From contig VXAY01002113.1 in NCBI GenBank assembly GCA_013399855.1, positions 1,591,826 to 1,655,825 of the forward strand: a stretch of DNA of 64,000 nucleotides, in the 5' to 3' direction. This document shows positions 1 to 13,700 of this stretch, piece after piece; the first letter of the stretch is position 1; each line of letters begins with the position of its first letter. The notes under the pieces are model-generated. The model had not been told where the DNA came from, did no database searches, and worked only from the letters and a program-made list of their open reading frames with translations. The translations under genes and the position numbers were made by a program. The stretch is from Oxyruncus cristatus (Eukaryota; Chordata; Aves; Passeriformes; Cotingidae).

Positions 1-3000
1 ATTTTTTTTTTTTTTCCCCCAGCAGCACCTAGATTTCGGAGCCTTTGAAAACCGCATTTCAAGGCTGCATTTATGGTTCTGCTCTCAGACTAACACATCA
101 CAAAGGATATGTTAGTGCATATTAAGTTTACCCATCCTGGTAGCAGCCACGTATCAGATCTCGCATGAGATGCTAATTAGCACCTGAGAGGTGATAGCTG
201 GAGGCAGGCTGAGGAGCTATTGCTGAAGTTGCTGACTGATGTGCACCGAAGCAAACAGCTACAGCCATCTGCTAAGATGTTTTCTTCCCACAGCTGTTTG
301 TCCTGACCCAGGGCTGGAAGTTAACACCCCCAAAGATATTAAAAGCAAGTATTTGTCCAAGAGTCTGTCACTGAAGCTCCAAACCGGCATCTAAGCTGAT
401 ATGATTGACATGAATACAGCTCTTGAGCTGCTTGGGGGAGCCCCCACAAGCACAGAGATGATTAACTGGGGGCAATAGCGTTGTAAAACACTGCAGGAGA
501 TGATGCTGGAGTTTGTCTATCACAGCTTTAGCTGGGTGAATACTTTTCGCCTACTTCAAAGCAAAGTCAGTGTCTCTCTTTGAACTGTCACTCCTTTCAT
601 GTATAGCTGTGTAAGAATGCGTTCAGGAGTGTAGCACAATATGCCCAGGTTAGAATATGCCATTCATAAGTTTTTCTGCTTAATAATCTGTTTTGGGTGC
701 ATTTAAGTCAAGTCCCTAAAAATGCTCCGGATCCTGTGCAAATTTGTCGTCAAGCAGTTCACGAAATCAAACCATACTTCACTACGTTCCCCAAATCCCG
801 GGCTCCCTATATTCTGGGATAGATTTTAGAAAAAACTATTTTAAATTGCTAATGTTTGTCTGGACACAGGTTTTTTTTTTCCTACTGTAAACCGCTTGCA
901 GTCACTGATGTGTATCTACAGGCAGGAAAGGATGCAGGCAGAGCTGAGGTAGAAGACCCCTCACATCATCTTTCCCGACTTCTCTGCTTGTGCTGCTCCA
1001 CAGAGGAGGCAGAAATGGGAACTGCCAGGTCCTCTCACTACAGTAACTGGCTTAGGTCTGTCCTGGAGCCCAGCCTTGCAAGAGGTGCAGAGTTGTCAAG
1101 TGAAGGAAGGAAGGTGCATCAAGGCTGGATCTGTGTGTGCTACTCAGGCATAAACCACCTTCCCATCTCTCACCTTCTCTACAAGCAAAGAATTGCTCTT
1201 AAGGTTTAAATCATGTAAGCAAAGAAAGTAGAAAGTAAGTAGTGCTTTAAAATGTTAATCGGATGCAAATTAGATTCCAAGTTAAACTTCGGGGAATGTT
1301 CAAGGATGAAGAAGGAACACTTTCCTTTATACATGGGGATTTGCATAATAATCTAATAATTTATGTTATTACAAACTTTCACTACATAGACTTTTTTTGG
1401 TACGAAATATCAAAGTAGTTCATGATTGGGTTAAAATACATTTAAATAACCTTTTTATTATCCTTTGTTTGGCTGAGTAGTGCTGTGACTGTGAACATGT
1501 TGTGTCACTGAAGTAGTGCAGGCAATTTCAGGGGGTCCAAGACAATCACATTTCAAGGTATTCTGTAGCATTTCTGGTACTTCAAACAGATGTGGAGAAC
1601 CTTTGATACTTTACTCTCGTGTGTCTGATGGTATTGATTCTTTTCATAGCATTATGAAAGTGGGCTTTGCTAAGCATAAAATACAAAGGTGGTTAAATCC
1701 AATTTGTGAGCACGGAATTCACTTGCCAAAACTCTATCCTGTTGCAAAAACTTTAGACTATGTGTAAGAGGTCATAAGTGGTTCTTTCCCAGGGAAGATT
1801 ACTCTGACCCTTCCTGAATTACTCCAAGACTAAAGTTACTTTACAAAGTGTTAGTGCTTAGCTGAGAGGAGGAAGTCCATCAAATAACAAGTGAACATTG
1901 CTGAAGGAGCAGATAATGTTCTTCTCCTTCCTTTTGATAAAGGTTGTAGAACAACTCTGATTCCCAATAAAAATCTACATCCACTATGATTCATTACTGG
2001 TTGCAGATCACCACATCAAAGGCCACCTGTTCCCCTGGGATTCTGAGATGAGGAATCCCCTGCTCATGGCTCCTTTCACAACTCATTTTACTATAAAAGG
2101 GGAAAGCCTTGGAGTTTGGCGATGCTGTTCCTGCCCTTTGCAAGGATCACACTGATGGGATTATGCCCTAACATAGACCAGCTGGCAAAGCTACTCTGAC
2201 TGGAGGGAGACATGAGCAGGGATTGTGAAGCACTGAGAAACAACCTCCAAGGAGGAAATGCATGAATTTGGTAATGATTTACAGGGAAAACGACGTCTGA
2301 AACAATTGACAAACTTGATCACGAGTGCCAAAACCTCATTTTAAACTGCCTGCTATCACCGTGTGCTCTCGTTATGGCCCAGAGAGGCAGTTCAAGTGTC
2401 CTTAGTTTCTCCTGTGCGAGCTTCAAGATTTCAGCTCTGAGATTTCTTTTAAACTACACATTTCTTTACCTGCTTGTCCAAAAATAACCTTTGATGGGTG
2501 GGTCACTGTAAGAACCGTGGACTGTTTGTCCATGGCTTGAGACTCCGAGATACAAAACTTCAAACTCACACACTTCAACTCCCAGTTTATGCCACCCTGC
2601 AGTCACAGAGGGGTCTGTTTCATACACTGAGGCTGCCTGAATATTACAAAGCAAACCTGCTGATTGCTACTCCTGCATTGCTCGTTTTTGTACTAACTAT
2701 AAAATTTTTTTCTGGTCTTATTTTGGGACTTCAGGAGGCTGCGGCATCACTCACCATCTGGTGCATTTTGCTTGTCAGTGAAAACAGTGGTGCTGCCTGA
2801 GCTACAGCAGTGTTTTAAACAGTCTGCACACGCTCTTCAAAATCATGCAGTCTCGTGCTGACTCTGAAGAATTAACCAGCCATATATAATTATTTATTGG
2901 AACAATAATAGCAGTTTTTCTTTTAGAAAGCAATACATTGGAACAGGTCATTTCTTCAGGGTGATAGAGCATGGATTCTGGAAATCATTCACTTATTGAT

Positions 3001-4150
3001 TTGAACTTAGCTTAGTGTATATATTTCAGCTTTGGTTGTCAGTTAAAGATAGATGGAAAGAAATACATTTCGTAACAAATATTTTATAGATTTCTTACTT
3101 CCTTTGGTGATTCTGCAAAAATTGGCTGTTTATATATAACTAGAAAGGAAACTAGAGTTTTTTTGGTGTGTTTTTACATGGAAGTTAAATATAATTCAAC
3201 TTTATCCCTGTCACAGCACCTGGTGGCTCCGTGATTTGGTTTCTACAAATCATTGGGAAGGACCTGGCAAGGACCTCAGGACTTAGGGTCACCCTTTACA
3301 GGTGCTTTTGTTACTGTCATGGAATTCAAAAAGTTTCTGTTTTCAGGTCCTTTCATTCCTTTGAACACTGATCTACAAAATCCTTTTTACAAGAGTCTTT
3401 TCAATAGACTAAGTTACTGTCTTACACACGGCCTGTAGCTGCAACCATTTTGCAAACAGATCTCTGAATACTGTTTTCCCCTCTAAGCTCCCTTCCTTGA
3501 AAAAAAACAAAATTCAAGAGGGCCAGCAGTGTGAACTGACTGCAGTAAAGCACTCTGAAAACCTAAAACTTTAAACCTGGACAAACTTGTGGCTGAACCA
3601 CAGTTCTTTGCTAACATGGCCTTGCATCCCTTTTCTCTTAACAGCCCAATCATCTTTCTTAGACAGGGTTTTTCCTCCTGGGGTAGGATTAGTATCCACG
3701 GAAGAAAAATTGCGTGTAACAGATGTATCTCGGACTTTGCCTCATTATCCCGGCATGACCCAATGACTCAAGTTGTCTCCCTGCCTGTTTCCAGCCACAC
3801 CAGGCACTGCAAAGGTCAAGCCTTCCCTTCATAACCAACACATTGACCAGCAGGTTGTTCCTTGCTGTGTTACCACCTGTCCAGGACCTCTCCTGCTGAA
3901 CCCGCAGGTTCCGCCCAGTAGGACACAAACAGTGTCCCTCCTCTGCTTCAGGAATTTGCTAATAAGGAAGACCTTCAAGGCAGGAATATGCAGATCCTTG
4001 TCAATTATTGTGCCTCACACTTTGCTGCTACCTTAGGCACCCATTTTTAGGGATAGCAGCACTCCAGGTGCTTCTTGATGAAGTTGAAAACCCTCTTTCC
4101 CCACTGTCCTGAAGCGGATGCTGTTTACCTTGCAGAGACACTGAGAAGGG

Positions 4151-4177
4151 ATTATACAAGAACAATTATACAGAACA
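4151..4177. repeat. 13/14-bp tandem duplication
   Basis: ATTATACAAGAACA is followed at once by ATTATACAGAACA, one base shorter, and then by the start of a third unit (ATTA). Probably replication slippage. Confidence 0.8.
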
Positions 4178-7100
4178 ATTAACTACCAGCAATTTTTGAG
4201 AGAACTGTAGCAGGTAGGGCTGCCACAACCTGCATGGATGATGGCTTCTACCCGGAAGGAAGTTGAAGAAATGTTGCTCACCATTTGGGCATTTATGTCC
4301 TCAAACAGGAGAACAGTATCCAAAAACATCTGTCCCACACACTGTGGAGTCTCCAGTCATTACAGAATCTTAAAGACCTGTAGTTACTGTTGGTAAAGTA
4401 ACTGCTCTTTCTGCAAATTTAATGCAATTTATTTTTTTAATGTTATCCAAGTCCACTTTAAGCTTGTTAAAAGTGAAAAGCCTGCAAGCAAGGGCTGGAG
4501 CTTTGGCTGTTAATTATGTTTTAGGAGTAGTCTTTGTGTGTGTGCACATGTTTTTGTACAGGACAGTAACTCATCATTTCCTACATTAAAACCCCTTTCT
4601 TTATAGATTTTCATGGTACAGTGTGAAATAAGTTAGTGTCCCGTGGAGAAAGAAGTCACTGAGCATAGTAAGGAATAGTATTTTTCTGTGGTAATGAGGT
4701 TCTTCCCCAGTGGCATGTAATTGGACTTAATCAGAGAAGGGTTACAATGCTTGAGCTTATGTTTGCTTAAGTACTTCTCCCATAAATCAGGGTGGGATAA
4801 GGTAAAACTGGAAGGGATTGCACTATAGCATGGAAATAGGGATAATGAGTGGCGCTAAGATGTTGCCTCGCTGCTCCTCCTGTCATTATCCCACTTAAAA
4901 AAAAAATTACTCTTGCAAAATGCTTTGATGAAGAGAATTATATTTTAAGAGTACTACAGTTACAATTTGCAATTGTCAGGTGGGAATCCACCTCCCATTT
5001 CACTGAGACTGTTCACATCAGGATATTAGTGACTTCAGGAAGATTATTCCTGTGGTAGACTCAGCACCAGTGAGGACTTTATCTGAATACATTTGCAGTT
5101 GTTAATTCATACATCTCATTAGTACAATTTGGTGTAGAATTGCCACTGCCTACAGAGAAGAGTATGGTCAGTACAGCTACACCCTCATCTGTGTTTAAAA
5201 TAATCTCCTGTCAGCTAAGACCACACATCACTATTCTGCGCATAGAGTAACTCTGCTTGTTGTTTCTTGTCACTGAAAGCTTTACTGTTCCTTACAAAAA
5301 ACCTTCCCTGTCAAACCCTGTCCCCTGCCTAAGAAAGAGGTCAAAAAGAAAAGGAAATGAGACTCTTACCTAAAAGTAAAGACATCCTATGGTGTGCAAG
5401 TACTCATAGGCTGCTGTGATTTAACTTGTAAATAAGGAATCAGAGGATTGTTTGATCCTGCCATTTATTCATGCCATTATGCTAACCTGACTTTATTTCA
5501 TGTGTGTATGTGTAGGATTAGTTAAGCTCCTCAATTAGGGGAGTGACAGAGACTTGATAGTCTGAAATCACTCATTTGTACTCAGTGAAAATTTCCTCTT
5601 GTAACACCTCTCTAAGAAAGGTCGGTTGTGAATTCACTGAATCATGAATCCACTGAACACACCTGGGAGCAAAATCCGTGCTCATCATTTACCACCTCTG
5701 CCTGCGAGCACCTGGAATTATTATTTGGAGAAGTTTTACTGCTGTTACTTACAGGGATTGAAATACAGCTATCATATAACATCACCCCACCACGGTATTT
5801 CTGGGCACACGCTATTTGTGGTCACTGGAAGATTTACAACCTCTAACAAAGGAACTCACCATAAAACACAGTCACCTACTTAATGCATTTCCGGGTACCT
5901 GCTGCCCCTGTGCCGAGCTGTAAATCGCATTACGGGGAATGACTCTGCCCAAAAAAGGAACCTTCCTGAATGCTATTGATTAGGGTTTTTTTGTACTACT
6001 GAAAATACTACCTAAAATTGTCACCTTTTCGCTTTCTGAATAGAGAGTGGTAGTTACATCAGGCCGCTTTTCCATTTTATATTTATAAAATGTACCAAAA
6101 AAACCCCGCATTAGTGTTTCCAGACCAAGAAGTCACCAACTTTATAGGCAGGACATAAACCCTGAAAATAACAGCATAACATCATAATGGGAAAGCTGAC
6201 AGGTCATTAACTACAGCACTGCAAATGGCACTGCTGTAATTCACATGTGCACGTAGACAAGAGCACAGCCTGCAGCCTTCCAGAGCCTGGGCAAAAGGGA
6301 AGAACATTGAAGGATGGAGCACAAAATCACCAGGTCACACTGGAAGTTGTTCACTTGACACATGGCTGACAGATGAGCCCCAACACAGAGGCAGTTCTTT
6401 GGGACCTTTTCCCCCTCCTAATTTATTTTTCCTGTGTCTTTAATAGCTCTGAGCTTCAGTTATGGGGGTTTGGGTAAAGATTGAAGGCCTTTACGCAGAG
6501 AGGTCATTTTACAAATATTAAATGAGGTGTAGGAATAGAAAGATGGATAAGGTGAGTTCAAGGCAGCAGTGTGGAGGCTGGGAGAGAATTAAGCAGCCAG
6601 TTCAAGACACGTGTGTCATCAGGCTGGTCTGCCCAGTGCCACTGTGCTGCTGATTAGAAATGAAGCAAGATGTTCCTGCAGATCCTTTGGAGAAACCCAT
6701 GTCTTCTGGCTGACTAAAATGCAGGGGTGCAGCTGCCCCAGCAGGGAAGCAGCAGCAGGCACAGGGTGGGCACTGTGGGCTGGGCACCTCCTCCACGGGC
6801 ATTACCAGATCTTCCGTGGCAAGGGCTCATATTAACAAGGCTGAGGATTATTTGCAGCGGCATTTTGGCGTTATCTCACACCGTGGTACAGGCTCAGAAG
6901 CGAGGAGGGAGGGAGGGTGGATGTGTGCAGGCCGGGTGACAGCCAATTGCACGGCCACGGTGTTTCAGTTCAAAAACAAACCCAAAGGTTGGAAGCACTT
7001 GCAGTGAAACAGTGACATTTCAATCAGGGATTTTTCCTCCTTGCTTACGAGAAATACCTTGGCCAAGTTGGGTTTAGTGATGCCTCTGAAATCCAGGCAA

Positions 7101-8259
7101 TACTTTGTTCCTACACTAGAGTAATTAGGAAGCAAGTCTGACTGAAGTAGTCCCTGCAAAAGCAAGCTGCTGCCAGTTTGGAAAATCCTAGGTTATTACT
7201 TTTGTCTGAAAATAGGTCACACTGAAAACAGTGGGATTTGCTTGCTGAGACAAGTGCTATATCGCTTGAATAAAGGCCATCAGAAGCTGATTCTTTAAAA
7301 AAAAAAAAAAATCAATATTTACAAGATTACATTCCTTTTACAATGGTTTTATTTAAAACCATCTCTTTCCAACATCTTTAAGTGCAGTGAAATTGCTTAT
7401 TTACCCAGCTGTGTAGTGCAGCCTCCATCTCTTTTCTAGGGTGTATACACTGCAATTACATTAATAATGTGCTTTTTGAGGAAATCACATTTTAATATTG
7501 TGTCCTTTGTTGCTCAAGGAGGAGGGAGGAATAAACCTGTGTACTGGGATCATGGTGGTATTGCCACAGCACTGGCAGGTACAGGATGCAGGAGATGCTC
7601 AGCTCTGAGAGGAGCTGCTCCTGCAAATCTCAGTCAGATGCATTTAAAGCCGTATCACGGGCCAGCTGCCCCTCTACAACATGCAGCTGGGAGGGATGGC
7701 TAATTCCCAGCTTTACTCCCAATTTAGAACTGCAGGATTTAGCTGTTCTGTATGACTCAGAACACAGCAGATGACATAGGAGAGAACATATCAGATTATG
7801 TAGTCAACCTTTCTGTATTCCCAAACTGGGCTGCACGGGCTATGCCCACAGAACACCCCTTCACTGGTGCACGTCAGGCCACTTCCCAGGAGGGAACTCT
7901 GATTCCATTTTGCTTTTCCTATCCAGCAGTTGGGCATCTTCAAATGGCTTTTCCTCCTAGTCTTAAATTAGGCTTTCTTAAAATAAAGAGAGAATAAATG
8001 ACTGAAGTCTAATAGGATATGGCTAAAACACTTACATTGCATGGCCTTGGCAGGCTCTATTATCCACACAGTGACATCTTCAGAATGACTTGGTGTTTTA
8101 ATGTGCATTTAAAATTGGTTAACGGGAGTATAAATTAAAGTAATAGCGAAACTAGTCTCTCAAGGTTTTATTGCTCATTGTAATTTTATGTTTATGGGCT
8201 TATTGCTTTGTGGCAGGACTTGTGGCGTTTTAGTTTTAGAGAGTACCGTGGTAAGAAGA

Positions 8260-8334
8260 TGGTCCCTCACCCAGAGCCTGTGAAACCAGTGGAAGTCCTT
8301 CCACTTGACTCCAACAGGCTCTGAATCAGGACCA
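8260..8334. repeat. 75-bp imperfect inverted repeat with three stems
   Basis: Three nested complementary blocks are visible: TGGTCC (8260-8265) with GGACCA (8329-8334); CAGAGCCTGT (8272-8281) with ACAGGCTCTG (8314-8323); and AGTGGAAG (8288-8295) with CTTCCACT (8298-8305). The internal loops are similar in size, 6/5 and 6/8 nt. The phrase GTGGAAG..CTTCCACTTGACT..AATCAGGACC resembles, from memory, palindromic short interspersed repeats seen in sauropsid genomes, so a decayed non-autonomous transposon is the leading explanation. A structured RNA is the alternative. Confidence 0.75.
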
Positions 8335-10712
8335 CAGTCACATCATTTTCACTGTCAACAGCTTGGTTTGTTTCCCAGCTAAGAACACCGTCCTGAGAAA
8401 ACTCATTTTTAGATAGAATTTTAAATACTTAATCCCAACCAATTTTACATTGTTTTTCATGCAACTCTTATGGCTAGCTTAGTAAAAATAAATAATGAAG
8501 AGGAAAAAAAAGATGAAAATAAAAATTTTGTGACTGTTGAGACATGACATTAGATAGAAGTTGTGTGCAGAGGTGTGACTCAATTCCTACACCTCCCCAT
8601 GCAACCACAGTGGAATTCTGGAGAGGACCAAAGGAAAAGTCTTAATTAAAGTGGGAGAAACGGCATTGAATTAAAAGACATGAAGCTCTTCTCCTGTGTT
8701 AATGATGCTCAGGTGTCTGTCTGATGTACCATTGCTTGTCCTTTGTTGCTAATTCTGTAACTTCTCTTTTCACAGCCTTCTCTCAATTAATAGTACATTT
8801 GGGCAGGCACAGTTACTTACAGAGCTTTAAGTAATAGCTGTAGAAGATAACACAGAAATTCTCCCAGCTTGTTATATCAAGTCATGAGTATTCATGGTTA
8901 TTTGTATCCATTAATTATAACAAGCACTTAACATTTGCATACTTTTTGCATTAAAACTCTGCCTAAAATACCATTGGATTGTAAAGATAAAGACATGGAG
9001 GAGCTCCAGAATGTATTATGAAATACATAAGAAAAAGAAAGTTCCTCAGGTTCCTAAACAACATCCCTTGATTTAGAAAGTCCTGTCTGAAATACAGAAC
9101 ATTTTTTTCTGATAGCTTCCACTTTCAGAGCTGGTTTAGCAGTCTAAGTCCCAGTGGCTTTTTAGGATTGATGGCCACATCTACAAACGGCATTTAAGTG
9201 CTTTAAAATGCAAACGACTGGCCAAGGAAAAGGAGGTAAGTACCTCAGACACACAGTTTCTCCCAAAAGGCTCTGGGAGCTGGGCATCCAACTTGCTCAG
9301 GCAAGAAGATGGGAAGATCCCAGGAGGCACCTGCTGTATCATTCAGTGCCTGAAGACCATCATAACTCTGTCTGTAAAGTTTTAAAGTACCTAAATCATC
9401 TTTAAATAAGAACTTTAATGCCTGGAAGAACATCCTCTGTTCTCTGAGGGGTTGACAGTGGGGTAAATAACTGCAGTGTTAGTTAACCCCCCACCTCCCG
9501 AGCCCTTTAAGTGAAAATGCAGAGAAAGTTAAAATACTTTAAAGCAGAATAGGCAGAAGAAATGGATTCAAGTGAAAGATGTTCTTCTTTCTTGCCTGCT
9601 TCTGGGAAGATTTCTGGTACACTGTTCCTAATGTGCCCTTCAGGAAGCTGTTACTGAGATAGGGGCATTTAATTTTCAATTTCCTGCTTGACCTTGTTCT
9701 GCAACATGAGTTTTGCCTTGGTTTTCATGCATAATGTACGTAAAGACACCTTCAGCTGCTCAGTACATAATAGTGTTGGCTGGGCCATACATTTACAGCG
9801 TGGATTTTGTGGAGCGTGCCGGGAAGGGGGGAATTCTTGGATGCCTAAATACAAAGCTGCTGGGATAACGTCAGCTGGCTTTAATAAGAAAACATTTTCA
9901 CAAGTGTTTTGAAGATGTGTTTTTGCTTACTAACCACTCACCTACAGCCACGTTTCCCGGAGTGTTTTAAACCACACGAGACCATCCCCTGTGTCGCATC
10001 CGCCTCCGAGAGAAGCAGAGCACTGAATCCTGCGCCGTGACCTGTCTGCAAACATCCCGTCTGTGGGACTGGGCTGCAGAAGGGGGGGCCCTGGGTTCTT
10101 CTTTGCCTTCTGTGTGATTTTATAGCCAGGATAGCTTTCAGAAACCCTGCCATTTTCTATCCTTGGGTAGAGAGAGGCAACGGACACTTCTGTCATACTT
10201 CTCTGTCCTAGAGGCAAAAGGATTGGCTCAAGAACTTCTGTCTTATTTTGTGTCAGTAAAGGAAAGCTCCACTTTCCCTCCAAATGGCCCATTCTGTGGC
10301 TTGACACATTTGCTTTTAGAGCCAGAGTCTGCTGTCAGAAACAGTCCAGCCCAGTACATGTTCTTCTATGATTGAGAGAAAGTTTTTATTGTTGTGACTT
10401 CTAAAATTGTCTTGAGCTGCAATAGGGGTCCTGCATATTGTAGTGTTAAATATGGAAATTCGTATTTATGGGAAGTGCTTTCCTTTTCCAGCAGAAGTTT
10501 AACAAATAGAACCAGATTCAAGTGTCCTTATTCAGGGAATCTCTAAATTTGGTACATGTTTTCACTCCCTAACTTGCCTCTTCACTTCGTGACAGATATT
10601 TTAAGTAAACCCAAGATGATACTGCACCTCACTTCCAAGTGGCTGTGGGTAATCTTCTCCCAGTACAACTTGAATTTATATTCTCTTGCATGAAAGTAAC
10701 TGTTAAATATCT

Positions 10713-10789
10713 AATTTCATATTATGAATAGACGTAATGCCAAATATAGAGAGAATTTCAAATTATGAATTGACATAATCCCAAATATA
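10713..10789. repeat. Two-copy 36-bp tandem duplication (period 41 bp)
   Basis: The 36-bp units at 10713-10748 and 10754-10789 both start AATTTCA, contain ATTATGAAT and end CCAAATATA. They differ at four positions (about 89% identity) and are separated by GAGAG. It looks like a local duplication within intron sequence; no known repeat family is recognised. Confidence 0.85.
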
Positions 10790-13700
10790 CTTATATCTCC
10801 TCATTTGCTATCTCAACTAATGCCCAAATTTGTTCATTGTCAGAGTCTGAATGCACTAAAAGCTAAACAGAAATGATCAAACTTTAGCCTTTTCATGAGC
10901 TCGGTTGGATTTTTCATCCCCAAAACCCCACTGCTTCAGCAGACACTTTCAGCCACCTGGGGAGCTCCTCAAACCCACCTGCTCCAAAGAACAAGCAGAA
11001 ATACCTTTAGACATTGCACTAATAAGGGATCAAATTCTGCTCCCTGTGTTTCCTTCTTCTAAAACAGCCAAAACCTCCAAACAGACCCAGCTACTGTGTA
11101 GTACAAACCAAAACACCAAAGACCAGAGAAGATGATCACAATATTACATTTCACCAGCCTCTAACACCTTAAATTAATTGTTCTGCTCATCCTCATTATT
11201 TTTTTTCAAGCGGGTTTTTCAGAACCATCTGCTTTGCTACATGCTTCTCCAGTTGGGGTTCACAGTCACATTTATGTGTGCATACACCTATATCTATAGA
11301 GATTGTTAACGTTTTTAACATTTAAGATTCCAGTGTTTGATATACAGAATGTTTATCTCCAGCATTCCCAGTGTAATGCTAGGAAATAATACATGCGAGG
11401 TACAAATTCATCCAGTGGTTGAAGAACCGCAGATATAAATTATTCTACAGGACAGAACTTAATTAGTGGATTTTTATGATGTGTGGAGATGGATAAAGCG
11501 CTCCTGGAGTGATGAGGCCTTTGCATGAAGATGCACAAATAATTTCAGGTTGGATCTTTTAATTGCTTTTTAAGAACTGAAACAACCATTGGGATGCACA
11601 AGATGTCTTTTTAAGAGCCGGTCACCTCATTTATGCATTCTTTTATGGCTTTTAATGTTGTATATTTTTTGTGATTTTTTTTTAATAGCTTTTTTTGAGC
11701 TTTTAAGGGATCAGGTTTCTAGAAATAAGCCACAAGAAATTGGAATGATAAGATCTAATTCTACATTATTATCAGCCAAACATATTGGGAAAACCTATTG
11801 TCTTATTTATAAGACAAAAGGTGGGTCATCTTGGAAACTTCTAATGTCTCTGGCACTTTTACCCTGTTTCTTATCATTCCCAAAGAATTTTTACTCATCT
11901 TTTTTGTAGTTTCACCACGCTTGGGTGCAATGAACAGCTCTAGTTTCTTCATATACCATTCAATACTCTTATTATTATTTTAAAATAGCTTGTACACTGC
12001 CAGGCATTGTATCCATAACAATGTTTTAATTGATAGTTGAGTTGGGGATTTGAGCTTATTTTAAATCTCAAGCACAACAGAAATCGTTGAACCCTCAAAC
12101 AACAAACCGGCCCGATTCTACTTTCACCTGCAAAAATACATCCCAGCTTTACAGTTGTAAACTATGAGGAATTTTGTACATATTTCTAGTATGGAATCTA
12201 CTGCAGGTATTTGGTTTGATAGAAAATCAGAGGAGTTTGGGTAGTTGATTCCCTCATTTATATCCCAGTGAGCATGTGCCCAGCAGGGAGCACTGGGGCC
12301 AGTCAGCGAAGGAAGAGGATGTTTTGGACAGAGGAACAACAAATCCATGCTGTGCAAAGGATAGCAACAGGAAGGCAGAGAGGTACCACTTTCACTCTGA
12401 TTTAGCAATGCAAGTTGGGACAGGCTCAATCCAACATCCTTCCCAGTTGCTGTGTCTAAAGTTAGGAACGTTCTTGTAGGAGGACCAGCAGCCCACAACG
12501 AAGCCTAAGAATGTCAACAGCAGACTGAGCTCTGAGTGCAAGGTCCATGAGCAATGGCTTTATGCAAAACTGGGCTTTGACCGACATAAATGGAGAATTT
12601 TATTTAGTAAAAACAGTGAGCCCAGAATTTTTTAACTTTCACAAAACTGGCAGCTAAATCCAACAACATATGTCCAATTTACTGTGTGGGCAAGGCATTT
12701 CTACAGAACTCTAAAAATAAGTTGTTGTGTATGTTTTCTGAAGGTGGGAGTGACCTTCTGGAGATACTTGAGCTTTTAGGGATCATCTTCAAAGGGAAAT
12801 GAATGAATCACGTACTGAGTTCACCGTGTTCTGTAGGTATTTCTTGTTCTAAATTTAAGGTCTGTGGGACTAAGCCTTCTCTCACCATTTTTACTTCAGA
12901 TTTGCCCCAGTGTAAAGGGTGTGGGCAATAATCTGGGTGTGGGGAGTTGCTTTTGCATTCTGCCACACCGAAAATGACAGTAATGAGATCTAAACACGAA
13001 ATTTGATTGGAAAAATTACAACCTGTTATTTGTAGGTACACGTCATGGATAATCTTGTAAGACTGGTATGTAGCTGCTGTTCTAATCTCCATTTTCAAGC
13101 TGATTATAACTAAATAAATAAAATGAAGTAAGATTTCCTGGTTATAAAAGCATCTCAAAGTATGTCAATCCAAAGCACTAACTAGAATCTGCATGTTTTG
13201 AGGTTTTCACATATATTTTTGTTTCTCAGCTCTGCGTAGTGTTGCCATTCAGCAGTGTTAAATGTGACTGTAAGAGTAAAAAATTGATAGTGAGCCTCAA
13301 GATTCTGTTCTGGCTTTAAGAAAGAAGAGGGTTCTATTTTTCCCTGCAATATAAAGTCCTATTTGATGGAGAGAAGAGAAGGATAGCAGTCAACATGAGA
13401 ATCCATCCCCCGTCCTCACAGTACTGAACAGATTCAAGAATATGGAAGACAGTGTAAATCAGCAGATATTCTTCAGCCATAGACTTTGGAATGGGCCATG
13501 TGGAAGTATTCGTGAAGGCAAGCCAGAAAGGTTGGAGAAAAGGCAAAAGTCCTAAGCAAACACTTCTAGTTCTGCTGCCAGCAAGTCTCCCGAGACTCAC
13601 ACTGCCATGGCCCCAACACAACCAGTCAGGAGGAGCCCTGGAAGTCTGAGCTTTGGAGGGAAAACCTGCTTCTCTTCAGCTTTCAGAGTGAAGAAATACC

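Larger units (their letters stand above)
1..10000 (+). other. CA10: CA10 intron upstream of the exon, part 1
   Basis: Inferred intronic sequence, AT-rich, with no recognisable coding exon. It contains a T14-C5 run at 2-20, an A15 run at 7297-7311, a 13/14-bp tandem duplication at 4151-4177, a short tandem duplication at about 5629-5656, a G-rich patch at 6904-6920, the folded inverted repeat at 8260-8334 and two POU-octamer-like ATTTGCAT sites (1339-1346, 8933-8940). All open frames are short and lack known motifs. Assignment to the CA10 intron rests on the exon at 35465 and the large introns known for this gene. Confidence 0.7.

Noticed and set aside
6904..6920. G-quadruplex candidate (GGAGGGAGGGAGGGTGG)
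   Set aside because: Only three GGG runs with GG at both ends, so at best a weak two-tier structure; part of a GGA simple repeat.
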